Below, piece by piece: positions 1 through 8,612 of a DNA stretch of 64,000 bases (within the stretch, counting starts at the first letter, position 1; each line of letters begins with the position of its first letter). The notes beneath the pieces are model-generated. The model did not search any database and was not told the origin of the DNA. It saw only the letters and a program-made list of their open reading frames with translations. The position numbers and the translations under genes were made by a program. This DNA is from Pseudomonas asplenii. Its GTDB lineage: Bacteria; Pseudomonadota; Gammaproteobacteria; Pseudomonadales; Pseudomonadaceae. Location of the stretch: contig NZ_LT629777.1 of NCBI RefSeq assembly GCF_900105475.1, positions 3,658,001 through 3,722,000 on the forward strand, written 5' to 3'.

Positions 1-1042
1 GGACCACCGCATTCTGCGACTTGAGCAGTTTCTCCAGATTGGCGATGGCGGTGTCCATGGCCTTCACCGGCGGTGCGCCTTCCTTGAAGGTGCGCAGCAT
101 TTCCTGGCGCTCGATCTGCTTGGAGTTGATCCGCTGTTGCAGGTCCTGGCGGTCGGGGTTGATGCTCATCTGCCGGCCGATACTGATCTCTTTGCGCATG
201 CTGTTGAGCTGCGCCTGGATGCGCTCCAGGCCGCTGCGGGTCGAGGCCACGGCGCGGGTGGTGTTCAGGTGTTCGCCGCGCAGGTTGTTGAGGTTGCGCG
301 AGATATCGTTCAGGCGCTCGCCGATGCTCACCGCGCCCAGTTCGTTGAGGTGCGTTTCGATTTTTTTCTTGTAGTCGAGGATGCGTGCCTGGGTCGCCTT
401 GCTCTCGGCTTCATAGAAGGTGTAGAGACTTTTGCGCCCCAGGCTGCGGGTGCGCTCCTGTTCGTACTGTTCGATCCAGCTCTGGACGATGATCTGCGCC
501 ACCGCCGGATTGTTCCAGGTGAAGCTGATTTCCATGACCGAGGAGCCGGCGGCGTGGGTCACGTTGAAGTTCTTCAGCAACTGGTCGGCGAGGCGTTCGA
601 CCGGGGTCTGTTTTTCCACCAGCCCGAGCAGTTGCAGGAGCCCGCGACCGGCGTCGACCAGCGCTTGCAGGGTGCTCTTGACCAGGGTCTTCACACTGCC
701 GAGGAAGCCTTCCTGTGGCGGTACCTTGGACAGTTCGTTGAGGTACTGTTCGGCCACCAGGCGGGCAATCGGGCGTCCGCTGAGCATGCGCTCCTCATCG
801 AGGATCGGATCGCGCTGGGCACTGGGAATGATGGTCGCCTGGCGGTCGGAAATCTCGATCGGCAGGGTACTGGTGTCGCGGCCCGGCTTGACCAGCAGCA
901 AGGCCGTGGATTCGTAGCGGTTGGGCAGCAGGAACGCACCCAGCAGGATGATGGCGAGCGTCACCAGGACGGTGATTTTCACTTCGCGCTTGAAGATGAA
1001 GAACAGGCGCAACAAATCGCGGAAGGAGCGGATATTGATCAT
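1..1042 (-). CDS. pslE: PslE-like polysaccharide co-polymerase (Wzz/GumC family), 5' part only
   Basis: The gene starts at an ATG (1042-1040) and reads off the left edge with no stop, giving about 347 codons. An N-terminal arginine-rich segment is followed by a hydrophobic stretch (about residues 22-42), then a periplasmic region with long predicted coiled coil around residues 210-320, the usual chain-length determinant (Wzz/PCP) layout. Family members sit in the inner membrane and work with the outer-membrane exporter to set polymer length and export. It lies 18 bp downstream of the PslD-type exporter and is the fourth gene of a pslA-B-D-E run. P. aeruginosa PslE is about 660 aa with a C-terminal kinase-like domain; that part would lie outside the window. 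The general family is secure, the Psl assignment rests on synteny. Confidence 0.75.
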   Translation of the reverse strand, partial: MINIRSFRDLLRLFFIFKREVKITVLVTLAIILLGAFLLPNRYESTALLLVKPGRDTSTLPIEISDRQATIIPSAQRDPILDEERMLSGRPIARLVAEQYLNELSKVPPQEGFLGSVKTLVKSTLQALVDAGRGLLQLLGLVEKQTPVERLADQLLKNFNVTHAAGSSVMEISFTWNNPAVAQIIVQSWIEQYEQERTRSLGRKSLYTFYEAESKATQARILDYKKKIETHLNELGAVSIGERLNDISRNLNNLRGEHLNTTRAVASTRSGLERIQAQLNSMRKEISIGRQMSINPDRQDLQQRINSKQIERQEMLRTFKEGAPPVKAMDTAIANLEKLLKSQNAVV

Positions 1043-1060
1043 GTCTGTTGTCCTTAACGA

Positions 1061-1834
1061 TCAGTTGCTGTTTTCACGCAAGTTGTAGTTCACCCCGAAA
1101 CCAATCGATTTCTGGAACGGAATCAGTTGGTTCAGGTACAGGTCGACCCACTCGATGCCATTGCCCACGTGGGACTTGGGCACGAACACCACGTCGCCGC
1201 GTTGCAGCAGCACCGGCGGCCGGTTGCTGACGCCGGCGAGCATGGTGTCGCGGTAGTCGAAGAAGTAGGTCTTGTAGCGGCCGTCGTCTTCCTGACGCAG
1301 CAGCGCGACGTTGCGGCTGTCACCCACCGGCAGCAGGCCGCCAGCACCGATCAGGGCCTGTTCCAGGGTGGTGGTGACGGTCACCGGCAGGTTGGCCGGG
1401 TTGCGCACCGAGCCGCCGACGAACACGGTATTGCCCGGCGCCGCGGAAATGTTCACGGTCAGGGCCGAGTCCTGGTAGATGTTCTTGAGCTTGTCCTGCA
1501 GAAACAGCGTCAGTTCCTGTGGAGTCAGGCCAGCGGCCTTGACGTTGCCGATGTAGGGGTAGGCGAAGCTGCCGTCGTTCATCACCGTGAACAACGTCAG
1601 CTCATAGATGGAGTTGGCGGTGAACGCCGAGATCGACGGCGCCTCGCCGGTGTTGCGCACGATACGCAAGGTATCGCCAGGCCGAATCCGTTGGGCAGGC
1701 AGGGGTTTGCCGGCCAATGCCTCGCCAGCCCTGTGACCTTCCTGCAGCACGTTTTTTTGCGGCAGCACCACTTTGGCCGGGATGCTGCAGGCGCTGAGTA
1801 ATAGAACACTGAAGATCAGCAAGGGGGTTTTCAT
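1061..1834 (-). CDS. pslD: PslD-like outer-membrane polysaccharide export lipoprotein
   Basis: A 257-aa protein with a lipoprotein signal peptide: hydrophobic core then lipobox LLSAC, with Cys16 as the lipidated residue. A Poly_export (Wza/GumB) domain follows from about residue 45 (IRPGDTLRIV, FAYPYIGNVKAAGLTP), then an SLBB-type stretch (FVGGSVRNPANLP). It should form the outer-membrane part of the exopolysaccharide secretion channel. The length matches PslD of P. aeruginosa (about 256 aa). The start is supported by an AGGAAGAG ribosome site just upstream of the ATG. It sits between pslB (69 bp upstream) and pslE (18 bp downstream), so the position where P. aeruginosa has pslC is empty. Confidence 0.82.
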   Translation of the reverse strand: MKTPLLIFSVLLLSACSIPAKVVLPQKNVLQEGHRAGEALAGKPLPAQRIRPGDTLRIVRNTGEAPSISAFTANSIYELTLFTVMNDGSFAYPYIGNVKAAGLTPQELTLFLQDKLKNIYQDSALTVNISAAPGNTVFVGGSVRNPANLPVTVTTTLEQALIGAGGLLPVGDSRNVALLRQEDDGRYKTYFFDYRDTMLAGVSNRPPVLLQRGDVVFVPKSHVGNGIEWVDLYLNQLIPFQKSIGFGVNYNLRENSN

Positions 1835-1903
1835 TGGTCGCTCTTCCTGTCGTGCATGTTTACAGCTTCCTGACGGGTTCGGTGGTACTGGACTGGCGGT
1901 GTT

Positions 1904-3361
1904 TCAGGACTTGGCGGTTTCGACGGGAACCCTTCCGTAGATATCGGTGAAACGCACAATGTCGTCCTCGCCCAGGTATTCGCCGCTCTGCACCTCGATC
2001 ATCACCAGGTCGATCACCCCCGGATTGACCAGGCGATGGGTCTTGCCTGGCTTGATGAAGGTCGATTCATTGGTGTCGAGCAGGAATTCGTTCTCGCCGT
2101 TGGTGACCCGGGCCATGCCGCTGACGACGATCCAGTGTTCGCTGCGGTGGTGGTGCATCTGCAGCGACAGCGATGCGTCGGGCTTGACCACGATGCGCTT
2201 GATCTTGAAACGCTTGCCTTCCTCGAGCACGGTATAGGTGCCCCAGGGCCGGGTTACCGTGCGGTGCAGGCGATAGGCATCGTGGCCCTGGCGCTTGAGT
2301 TCCTGGGCGATGAGTTTCACGTCCTGGCTGCGCTTGCCATCGGCGATCAGCAGGGCGTCGGGCGTGTCGATGATGATCAGGTCCTTGAGACCGACACCAC
2401 CGACCAGACGCTTGGGCGAATCGATGTAGCAGTTGCTCACATCGTGCAGCACGGTTTCGCCGTTGCACTGGTTGCCGTTGGCATCGGCCGGGCTCAGTTC
2501 GCGTACCGCCGCCCAGGAGCCGATATCGCTCCAGCCCAGCTGGCAGGGCACCACCGCGACCTTGTGGGAACGCTCCATCAACGCATAGTCGATGGAAATA
2601 TCCGGTGCCAGGGCCAGGGTCTTGCTGTCGAGTTCCAGTTGCAGTTCCTGCTTGCCCTCGCGGCTATGGCTGTGGGCCAGGCATTCGGTCATGGTTGCCA
2701 GCACGTCCGGGGCATGTTCCTGCAGTTCGCGCAGTACCACGTCGGCGCGCATGCAGAACATGCCGGCGTTCCACAGGTGCAGGCCGCCGTCGAGATAGCC
2801 CTGGGCGGTGGCCGTGTCGGGCTTCTCGACGAAGCGCGCGATCTGGAAGCTGTCGTTGCCCAGGGACTGGCCTTTTTCGATATAGCCAAAGCCGGTTTCG
2901 GCCCGGGTCGGGATCAGGCCGAAGGTCACCAGCCAACCCTGGTCAGCCAGTTTGCGTGCGCTTTGCACCGCCTGGGCGAAGGCGTCCAGGTCCTTGATCA
3001 GATGGTCCGCCGGAAGTACCAGCAACTGTGCATCCTCGCCATAGAGGTGGGCGACATGCAGGGCGGCGGCGGCGATCGCCGGCGCGGTATTGCGACCGAA
3101 GGGTTCGAGGATGAAATCCAGGGCTGCCCCGGTCTTGTTCAGCAGACGGTAGTCATCGAGCGTGCGAAAGAACACCTCGCGGTTGGTCACGGTCAGCAGG
3201 CGCTGTACGTCCGCCAGACCGGTGGCCCGGCGGAAGGTTTTCTGCAGCAGGCTTTCGCCATCGGGCAGGCGCATGAACGGTTTGGGCATGGCTTCGCGGG
3301 ACACTGGCCAGAGTCGGGTGCCGGCACCGCCAGCGATGATGCAGGGAATGAGCAGGCTCAT
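1904..3361 (-). CDS. pslB: Mannose-1-phosphate guanylyltransferase / mannose-6-phosphate isomerase (AlgA/PslB type)
   Basis: A 485-aa bifunctional type II phosphomannose isomerase/GDP-mannose pyrophosphorylase. The nucleotidyltransferase signature GGAGTRLWPVSR lies at residues 11-22 and FVEKPD near residue 177. The C-terminal cupin isomerase domain has the metal-binding QMHHHRSEHW at about 401-410. The enzyme makes mannose-6-phosphate and GDP-mannose, the mannose donor for polymers such as Psl and alginate. The start codon is one base from the stop of the upstream gene, so the two are probably translationally coupled. algA, pslB and wbpW are close paralogues in Pseudomonas; I choose pslB from the neighbours. 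Confidence 0.85.
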   Translation of the reverse strand: MSLLIPCIIAGGAGTRLWPVSREAMPKPFMRLPDGESLLQKTFRRATGLADVQRLLTVTNREVFFRTLDDYRLLNKTGAALDFILEPFGRNTAPAIAAAALHVAHLYGEDAQLLVLPADHLIKDLDAFAQAVQSARKLADQGWLVTFGLIPTRAETGFGYIEKGQSLGNDSFQIARFVEKPDTATAQGYLDGGLHLWNAGMFCMRADVVLRELQEHAPDVLATMTECLAHSHSREGKQELQLELDSKTLALAPDISIDYALMERSHKVAVVPCQLGWSDIGSWAAVRELSPADANGNQCNGETVLHDVSNCYIDSPKRLVGGVGLKDLIIIDTPDALLIADGKRSQDVKLIAQELKRQGHDAYRLHRTVTRPWGTYTVLEEGKRFKIKRIVVKPDASLSLQMHHHRSEHWIVVSGMARVTNGENEFLLDTNESTFIKPGKTHRLVNPGVIDLVMIEVQSGEYLGEDDIVRFTDIYGRVPVETAKS

Positions 3362-3362
3362 G

Positions 3363-4799
3363 TCAGAAGGCCTCGCGAGTCAGGAGCACTGCCGGGACAG
3401 TGCGCAAAAGAATGTAGAGATCGAACCAGATCGACCAGTTCTCGATGTACTCCAGGTCGAACTCCACGCGTTTTTCGATTTTTTCCAGGGTGTCGGTTTC
3501 ACCACGATACCCATTGATCTGCGCAAGCCCGGTGATCCCCGGCTTTACCCGATGGCGCGAGGTGTATTCCTTGACGGCTTCCTCGAACAGGATGCCGGCG
3601 GCCTTGGTCGCCGTGGCATGGGGGCGCGGACCGACCATCGACATGCTGCCGGCGAAGACATTGAACAGTTGGGGCAACTCGTCGAGGCTGGTCTTGCGGA
3701 TGAAGCGTCCGACCCGGGTGATGCGCGGGTCGCCGCGGGTGGTCTGTTTCTCGGCGGTGGCGTCGGCCTGGTGTTGATGCATCGAGCGGAACTTGAACAC
3801 TTCGATCAGTCGGTTGTTGTAGCCATAGCGTTTCTGCCGAAACAGCACCGGCCCTGGTGAGTCGAGTTTGATCGCCAGCGCCACCAGCAGCATGATCGGC
3901 GACAGCAGAATCAGCGCGAGGCTCGACAGCACCATGTCCTCCAGACGCTTGAACATCGGCGACCAGCCCCGCAGGGGCACCTCGGAGGCGTTGAACATCG
4001 GCAGGTTGGCGACTTCGGTGATGCGGTTGTGGGCATGCCGGAAGGCGATCATGTCCGGCACCAGCAACACATTGACCGGCAACCGGCGCAGTTCGCGAAT
4101 GATGTAGTCCATGCGGTTTTCCGCCGACCAGGGCAGGGCCACCAGGACCTGGGTGACCTTCTCTTCGCGGATCAGCCGTTCCAGATCGTCGGAGTTGCCC
4201 AGCAGTGGCAGGTTGACCATGGTTTTCGGCAGTCGGCTGATGCGGTCGTCGATGAAACCGATCACCCCGGAGCGAATGTCCTGGTGTTGCGACAGATAGT
4301 CGGCCAGGCGCTGGCCGTTCTCGGTCGCGCCGAGAATCACTGCGTTCTGCAGGAAGATCCCGCGTTGCATCAATTGCTGGAACAACGCCAGCAGGATCAG
4401 CCGTTCGACGCCGAACAGCGTCAGGCTGGCGACGAACCAGACCAGCAGTTGGGTATTGTCCAGGTAGTTGAACAGTTGCAGGCCATGGTGCATGAACAGT
4501 AACAGGCAAAAGGCCGAGGACCAGGCGAAGAGGGTGATCTGAAAGCGCAGCAGGTTGCTGAAAATCGTCTCGGCATAGATCCCCAGCGCCTGGAAAATCA
4601 GCACACTGATAACGCCGAAGAACAGCAGGATGGTCAGATAACCTTCGGTGATTTGCGGGGTTTGTCCGCGCAGGTAAATCAGCATCAACAGACCGGGCAG
4701 AATAGCGGTCAGCCCGTGGACCAGGCGAATGCCGAACAAAAAGTACTCGACCATGCTCGGCCGAGTAAGCAGCATGCTGTCGACTGGCTGCAAGCGCAT
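3363..4799 (-). CDS. pslA: Undecaprenyl-phosphate sugar phosphotransferase (PslA/WcaJ type), first gene of the exopolysaccharide operon
   Basis: A 478-aa membrane protein with about four N-terminal hydrophobic segments (residues 20-130), a Rossmann-like central domain ([16 protein letters not shown]) and a C-terminal bacterial sugar transferase domain after one more membrane segment. Family signatures include [28 protein letters not shown] and SMVGPRPH. It should load the first sugar phosphate on undecaprenyl phosphate at the cytoplasmic membrane. Length equals that of P. aeruginosa PslA as I recall it. A purine-rich ribosome site (AAGGGGG) precedes the ATG. The 438 bp upstream must hold the operon promoter. 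Confidence 0.85.
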   Translation of the reverse strand: MRLQPVDSMLLTRPSMVEYFLFGIRLVHGLTAILPGLLMLIYLRGQTPQITEGYLTILLFFGVISVLIFQALGIYAETIFSNLLRFQITLFAWSSAFCLLLFMHHGLQLFNYLDNTQLLVWFVASLTLFGVERLILLALFQQLMQRGIFLQNAVILGATENGQRLADYLSQHQDIRSGVIGFIDDRISRLPKTMVNLPLLGNSDDLERLIREEKVTQVLVALPWSAENRMDYIIRELRRLPVNVLLVPDMIAFRHAHNRITEVANLPMFNASEVPLRGWSPMFKRLEDMVLSSLALILLSPIMLLVALAIKLDSPGPVLFRQKRYGYNNRLIEVFKFRSMHQHQADATAEKQTTRGDPRITRVGRFIRKTSLDELPQLFNVFAGSMSMVGPRPHATATKAAGILFEEAVKEYTSRHRVKPGITGLAQINGYRGETDTLEKIEKRVEFDLEYIENWSIWFDLYILLRTVPAVLLTREAF

Positions 4800-5237
4800 T
4801 GAGACCCCCTTCCCTTTCTACCATTGCAAAATGGCAACTACGAAACACTTCGGTAGGTAATTCCTATGGCAGCATTTCCAGGGCTTTTTTGCGCTGACCC
4901 CATCCCTGGCAGCTGGTTTTTTCACCGTCTGAAACTACAGGCGGCTGGCACATTGGCAGAGAAAAATCCTACTTTTTTCATGGATTTAACCTGCGTTTCT
5001 GTGCATATTTTTCCTCTTGTGAGCCTGACATGTGCTTGAGTAAAGCTCATGAAACTGTCGGTCGCTAATGGAATGACAGTCTGTAGCCAAAAAAAATTTC
5101 GCGGAGTCTGTTTTGTTGCCTGAGCCCGGCGTAGAGGGGGGCGGTGACGGCGAAGAAATAAATCGATGGGACGCAAGTCGTTTCCATTCGGTCGCGGTCC
5201 ACATATCGCAAGGCCATCGACACAGGAGAAAACGCCG
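4800..5237. other. Intergenic promoter region between psl operon and yegS
   Basis: This 438-bp gap separates divergent pslA (minus) and the lipid kinase (plus) and should carry both promoters. It is more AT-rich than the flanking genes. Visible items are the pslA ribosome site (4806-4812), a small hairpin CCATT-GCAA-AATGG (4821-4834) in the pslA leader, an A-tract at 5088-5096, and AGGAG (5224-5228) for the downstream gene. I could not assign a convincing -35/-10 or a FleQ-type site. Long minus-strand reading frames that enter this region are antisense to yegS and lack gene-like features. Confidence 0.5.
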
Positions 5238-6137
5238 ATGAGCGAGCGCAAGGCATTGCTGATTCTGCATGGCAAGCAGGCTCTCAACGAGGACGTCAGG
5301 GTAGCGGTCGAGGACAAGCGCCGAGAGGGCTGGGAGCTGGCCGTGCGTCTGACCTGGGAAGCGGGGGATGCGCAACGCCTGGTGCAGGAGGCGCTGGCGA
5401 TGGGGTACCGGCAGTTGATCGCCGGCGGTGGCGACGGCACCTTGCGCGATATTGCCGAGGCACTCGCCGTGGCCGATACCCAGGCAAGCCTGGTGTTGAT
5501 GCCGCTGGGGACCGCCAACGATTTTGCGCGCGCCGCCGGCGTGCCGCTGGAACCGGCCGCAGCGTTGCAGCTGTTGGACGCCCCGGCCCGGCCCATCGAC
5601 CTTGGCGTGGTGGGGGAACAGGTATTTTTGAACATGGCCACGGGCGGTTTTGGCAGCCAGGTGACGGCCAATACGTCTGAAGACCTGAAAAAAGTGCTCG
5701 GTGGAGCGGCTTATCTGTTCACCGGGCTGACACGTTTCGGTGAGTTGCATGCAGCTTATGGCGAGTTGCAGGGCCCCGACTTCCATTGGCAGGGCGACCT
5801 GCTGGCGCTGGGTATCGGCAACGGGCGCCAGGCCGGTGGCGGGCATCTGCTGTGTCCGCAGGCGCTGGTCGATGACGGTCTGCTCGATATCAGCATCCTG
5901 CCCGCGCCGCAGGAGGTGGTCGGCACCTTGCGCCAGTTGATGAGCGATGGCTGGGGGCTGGACAACCTGTTCGTCCGGGCACGCCTGCCCTGGGTCGAGA
6001 TCAAGGTCGCCGAGGGCCTGTACCTGAACCTCGACGGTGAACCCTTGGAGAGTGACAGCTTGCGTTTCGAGGCGCGTCCGGGCGCATTGCGGGTGCACCT
6101 GCCGACCGATTCGCCGCTGCTCAGTCGTCCAGGCTGA
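5238..6137 (+). CDS. yegS: YegS-like lipid kinase (diacylglycerol kinase catalytic domain)
   Basis: A 299-aa cytosolic or membrane-associated lipid kinase. The DAGK catalytic signature is clear: GGGDGTLRDI with GGGDGT at residues 63-68 and LMPLGTANDFARA about 30 residues later. E. coli YegS, a phosphatidylglycerol kinase in vitro, is also 299 aa. I chose the ATG at 5238 because AGGAG lies 9 bases upstream and the protein then begins like its family (KALLILHGK); an in-frame ATG 72 bases earlier lacks such a site. Its last 17 bases overlap the convergent response-regulator gene. Confidence 0.88.
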   Translation: MSERKALLILHGKQALNEDVRVAVEDKRREGWELAVRLTWEAGDAQRLVQEALAMGYRQLIAGGGDGTLRDIAEALAVADTQASLVLMPLGTANDFARAAGVPLEPAAALQLLDAPARPIDLGVVGEQVFLNMATGGFGSQVTANTSEDLKKVLGGAAYLFTGLTRFGELHAAYGELQGPDFHWQGDLLALGIGNGRQAGGGHLLCPQALVDDGLLDISILPAPQEVVGTLRQLMSDGWGLDNLFVRARLPWVEIKVAEGLYLNLDGEPLESDSLRFEARPGALRVHLPTDSPLLSRPG

Positions 6138-6780
6138 TGATGCGTTCGCGAACCGCGAACAGCACCAGCCCCGCGACATCGAAAATCTGCAGGCGCTTCA
6201 TGATCTGCGCGCGATGAGTCTCCACGGTCTTGACGCTAAGGCCCAGGCCGTTGGCGATTTCCCGGGTGGACTTGCCGCGTACGATCAACCTGAGGATTTC
6301 CAGTTGGCGTCCGGTCAGGTTGTGCGTCTGGGCCTGTGTCGGCGCCTGGCGTTGAGCCTGGGTCAGTGCCTGATTGATCACCGTGTGGGCAATTGCCGGG
6401 CTGAGGTAGCGTTCGTCGTTGCGCAAGGCATCCAGTGCCTGGGCCAGTTCGGTGGCGGTGGTGTCCTTGAGCAGGTAGCCATGGGCACCGACTTCCAGGG
6501 CCTGCATGATCAGTTGCGGATCGGTGTGCATCGACAGGATCAGTACCTTGCTGTGCGGGCGTACGGCCTGCAACTGGCGCAGGGCATCGAGCCCGCCGAT
6601 ATCGCGCATCGACAGGTCGAGCAGGATGATATCCGGGTTCAGTCGTTCGACGGCTTCGAGCAACTGGGTGCCATCGCTGGCTTCGCCAATCACGGCATAG
6701 CCCGGAATTTCCAGCACCAGGGCGCGTACACCGGCCCTGATCAGTGAGTGGTCATCCACCAGAAGTAAATTGCAGGTCAT
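6121..6780 (-). CDS. NarL/FixJ-family response regulator
   Basis: A 219-aa two-component regulator. The receiver domain (1-120) has acidic DD at 9-10, phosphoacceptor Asp55 (IILLDLSM) and the lysine in YLLKD. The LuxR-type helix-turn-helix is at about 155-210 (LTGRQLEILRLIVRGKSTREIA, VKTVETHRAQIMKRL). It is coded directly downstream of, and overlaps by 4 bases, its probable partner kinase, so they form an operon. The regulon is not evident from the sequence. Its 3' end overlaps the lipid kinase gene by 17 bases on the opposite strand. Confidence 0.88.
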   Translation of the reverse strand: MTCNLLLVDDHSLIRAGVRALVLEIPGYAVIGEASDGTQLLEAVERLNPDIILLDLSMRDIGGLDALRQLQAVRPHSKVLILSMHTDPQLIMQALEVGAHGYLLKDTTATELAQALDALRNDERYLSPAIAHTVINQALTQAQRQAPTQAQTHNLTGRQLEILRLIVRGKSTREIANGLGLSVKTVETHRAQIMKRLQIFDVAGLVLFAVRERIISLDD

Positions 6781-7667
6781 GGAACCTTATTCGTACTGGC
6801 TCGTTCGAGGGCGCGGGGGGCCCAGGGAAGAAGGGCTTCGATTTGTGTACCTTTGCCGGGTGCGCTGGTGACTGTCAATCGGCCGCCCAACTGTTCGGCG
6901 CGTTCAGCCATGCCGGCCATGCCACGTTGGCCCTGTTCAGCCGGATTGGCCGCTGGGGAAAAGCCCTGGCCGTCATCGGCGATGTACAGCGACAGACCTT
7001 CAGGCAGGCGCTTGAGGCGTATCAGCAGGTTGCCGGCCTTGGCATGGCGCAGGACGTTGGTGACGGCTTCCTGTGTCACGCGGAACGCGGTCACCGCCAT
7101 TTCCTCGGACAACCCTGCCAGTTGCTGATGACATTCCAGGCTCCAGTGCAGCGAGGTGTTGCCCAGGGTCTTGAGCAGATGCGCGCGCAAGCTGGCTTCC
7201 AGGCCCAGGCTACTCAACTGGCGTGGATTGAGGATAGCCGAGACGTCGCGCACCTTCGCCAGGGTTTCGTCCAGGGTATTGTTCAGGTCCGTGCAGTGGC
7301 TGTGCAGATCTTCCGGTAGGCGTCCCCGCAACCACTGGGTCTGCAGCTTGGCGGCGGTCAGCAGTTGGCCGATGTCGTCGTGCAGTTCGCGGCTCAGGCG
7401 GTGCCGCTCATTCTCCTGCACCTGCAGCAGTCGATCGGCCAGTTCCTGGGGCTGGAAGTTGATCGAGGTTTTCGCGTCGTGATGCTGCAACCAGAGGCAG
7501 GCCAGGGTGGCAAGGTTGAGCAACAGCAATCCCAGGGACGCAGACGAGCCTCTGACATAGAACACCAGGCTGGTGATGGCCGAGGCAATGCAAAGCAGGA
7601 CGGTCAGCCGACGAGCATTCTTTCGTGAGGAGAGCCAAGGCTTTAGTGACTTGAGGCTGGCGTACAT
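6777..7667 (-). CDS. DesK/NarX-type sensor histidine kinase
   Basis: A 296-aa kinase with two hydrophobic segments near the N-terminus (about residues 20-37 and 43-60), then a HisKA_3 dimerisation domain with the phosphoacceptor motif RELHDDIGQ (His96), and a HATPase_c domain (AVTNVLRHAKAG, LYIADDGQGF, GMAGMAERAEQLGG). Almost no periplasmic loop is present, so it probably senses within the membrane or the cytoplasm. I chose the ATG at 7667; an in-frame TTG lies 15 bases upstream. No strong ribosome site is visible for either. It partners with the regulator that overlaps its 3' end. Confidence 0.85.
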   Translation of the reverse strand: MYASLKSLKPWLSSRKNARRLTVLLCIASAITSLVFYVRGSSASLGLLLLNLATLACLWLQHHDAKTSINFQPQELADRLLQVQENERHRLSRELHDDIGQLLTAAKLQTQWLRGRLPEDLHSHCTDLNNTLDETLAKVRDVSAILNPRQLSSLGLEASLRAHLLKTLGNTSLHWSLECHQQLAGLSEEMAVTAFRVTQEAVTNVLRHAKAGNLLIRLKRLPEGLSLYIADDGQGFSPAANPAEQGQRGMAGMAERAEQLGGRLTVTSAPGKGTQIEALLPWAPRALERASTNKVP

Positions 7668-8147
7668 AGCGTGTGGAGCCAATGAGTGTCCGGTACGGAG
7701 AGTCTGAACGTAACCGCTGACAGGACTCTGTTGGAAAAACGGTTACGGTTCAATGTTCATATACAGCTGGATATAGTGATAGCTGGCTAAGTGCTAGTAT
7801 CTTTGTTGAACCTGGTAGGGATCACAGGCAATTCATTTTACCATCAAGTGCATAAGCAAACGGCCAGCATAGTAGCACTTGGTTTAAGGTTGGTCGTCCC
7901 TGTTTATATATGTCCGAGTGGTCAGTTTTTTTGTGCGAAGCTGATGGAAATCAGGTGGTTGGCGTTTAGAAAGTCGTTTGTTTTTGAAGTCCTCGCCGTT
8001 TAACACATTATTCTTTCTATACTAAGAAAGCTTGCTCAAAACACCCAAAGTTGTTCATTAGTTGATCTTGTCATCTTGCTCATGGGCTGGTTTGCACACA
8101 GGGTGTGTGCGGGTATCGGGTACGGATGCCTATGTCAGGGCCAAGGG
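7668..8147. other. AT-rich intergenic region, no convincing gene
   Basis: This roughly 480-bp stretch is markedly richer in A+T than its surroundings, most clearly from 7735 to 8060 (for example tttatatatg near 7900 and the T-runs near 7925 and 7980). A 70-codon frame beginning with GTG at 7791 has no ribosome site and no recognisable product. A 6-bp stem hairpin CTTTCT-N6-AGAAAG lies at 8013-8030. The segment upstream of the kinase should hold that operon's promoter. It may be a decayed insertion. Confidence 0.5.
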
Positions 8148-8612
8148 TCAGGCGCAGGGCCCGGGAAAGGTGATCAGCGTGAAGGCCTTCGACTCGGCGA
8201 GCAGACTGGTGGACAGTTCAGTCTGTGCCGCCAGGGCGGCAATCAGTTCGGCCTGTTCGCTATCGTCGAGGCCCAGTTGGCCGGTGTGTGGGTCGATCAG
8301 TTCCAGTTGCCAGGCCAGCAGTGTCAGGCAGTTCTGCAGAGCGTGCAACGCTCCGTCGTGAAGGTTGAGCGGAGTGGGTGCGTGCGTCAAAACGTCGTGA
8401 ATATGTCTCGAAAAGCTCGCCATGCAGCGCACGCCGAGTACATCGGCACGTCCACCGAGCTTATGCAGGGCGCCGAGCAGGCAATCGATGGCATCCTGGT
8501 CGTTACGGATCAGCGCCAGATGCAGGCAACATTCGCGCATCTTCGCTTGCAGGGCCTCTGCTTCCACCAGAAATTGCGGCAGGTGGGTCTGCCGTTCTTT
8601 ACCGTTCAGCAT
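8148..8612 (-). CDS. Orphan Hpt-domain (histidine phosphotransfer) protein
   Basis: A 154-aa soluble protein, mostly helical, with a motif HKLGGRADVLGV starting at His50. This fits the Hpt signature (H-x-L-K/G-G-x-x-x-x-L/I-G) with His50 as the phosphorylatable residue. No other domain is visible. Hpt proteins relay phosphate between receiver domains in multistep phosphorelays. A GGAGAT ribosome site lies upstream of the ATG. No hybrid kinase or receiver gene is adjacent; the nearest receiver is in CheV, 0.6 kb away on the other strand. The family call is good, the pathway unknown. Confidence 0.68.
   Translation of the reverse strand: MLNGKERQTHLPQFLVEAEALQAKMRECCLHLALIRNDQDAIDCLLGALHKLGGRADVLGVRCMASFSRHIHDVLTHAPTPLNLHDGALHALQNCLTLLAWQLELIDPHTGQLGLDDSEQAELIAALAAQTELSTSLLAESKAFTLITFPGPCA

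Noticed and set aside
2036..3517. Long plus-strand open frame antisense to pslB
   Set aside because: Shadow of a high-GC gene: composition rich in Gly, Ala, Val, His and Gln, no domain, and pslB on the other strand is certain.
7791..8003. 70-codon plus-strand frame starting with GTG in the AT-rich gap
   Set aside because: No ribosome site, codon use unlike neighbours and no motif.
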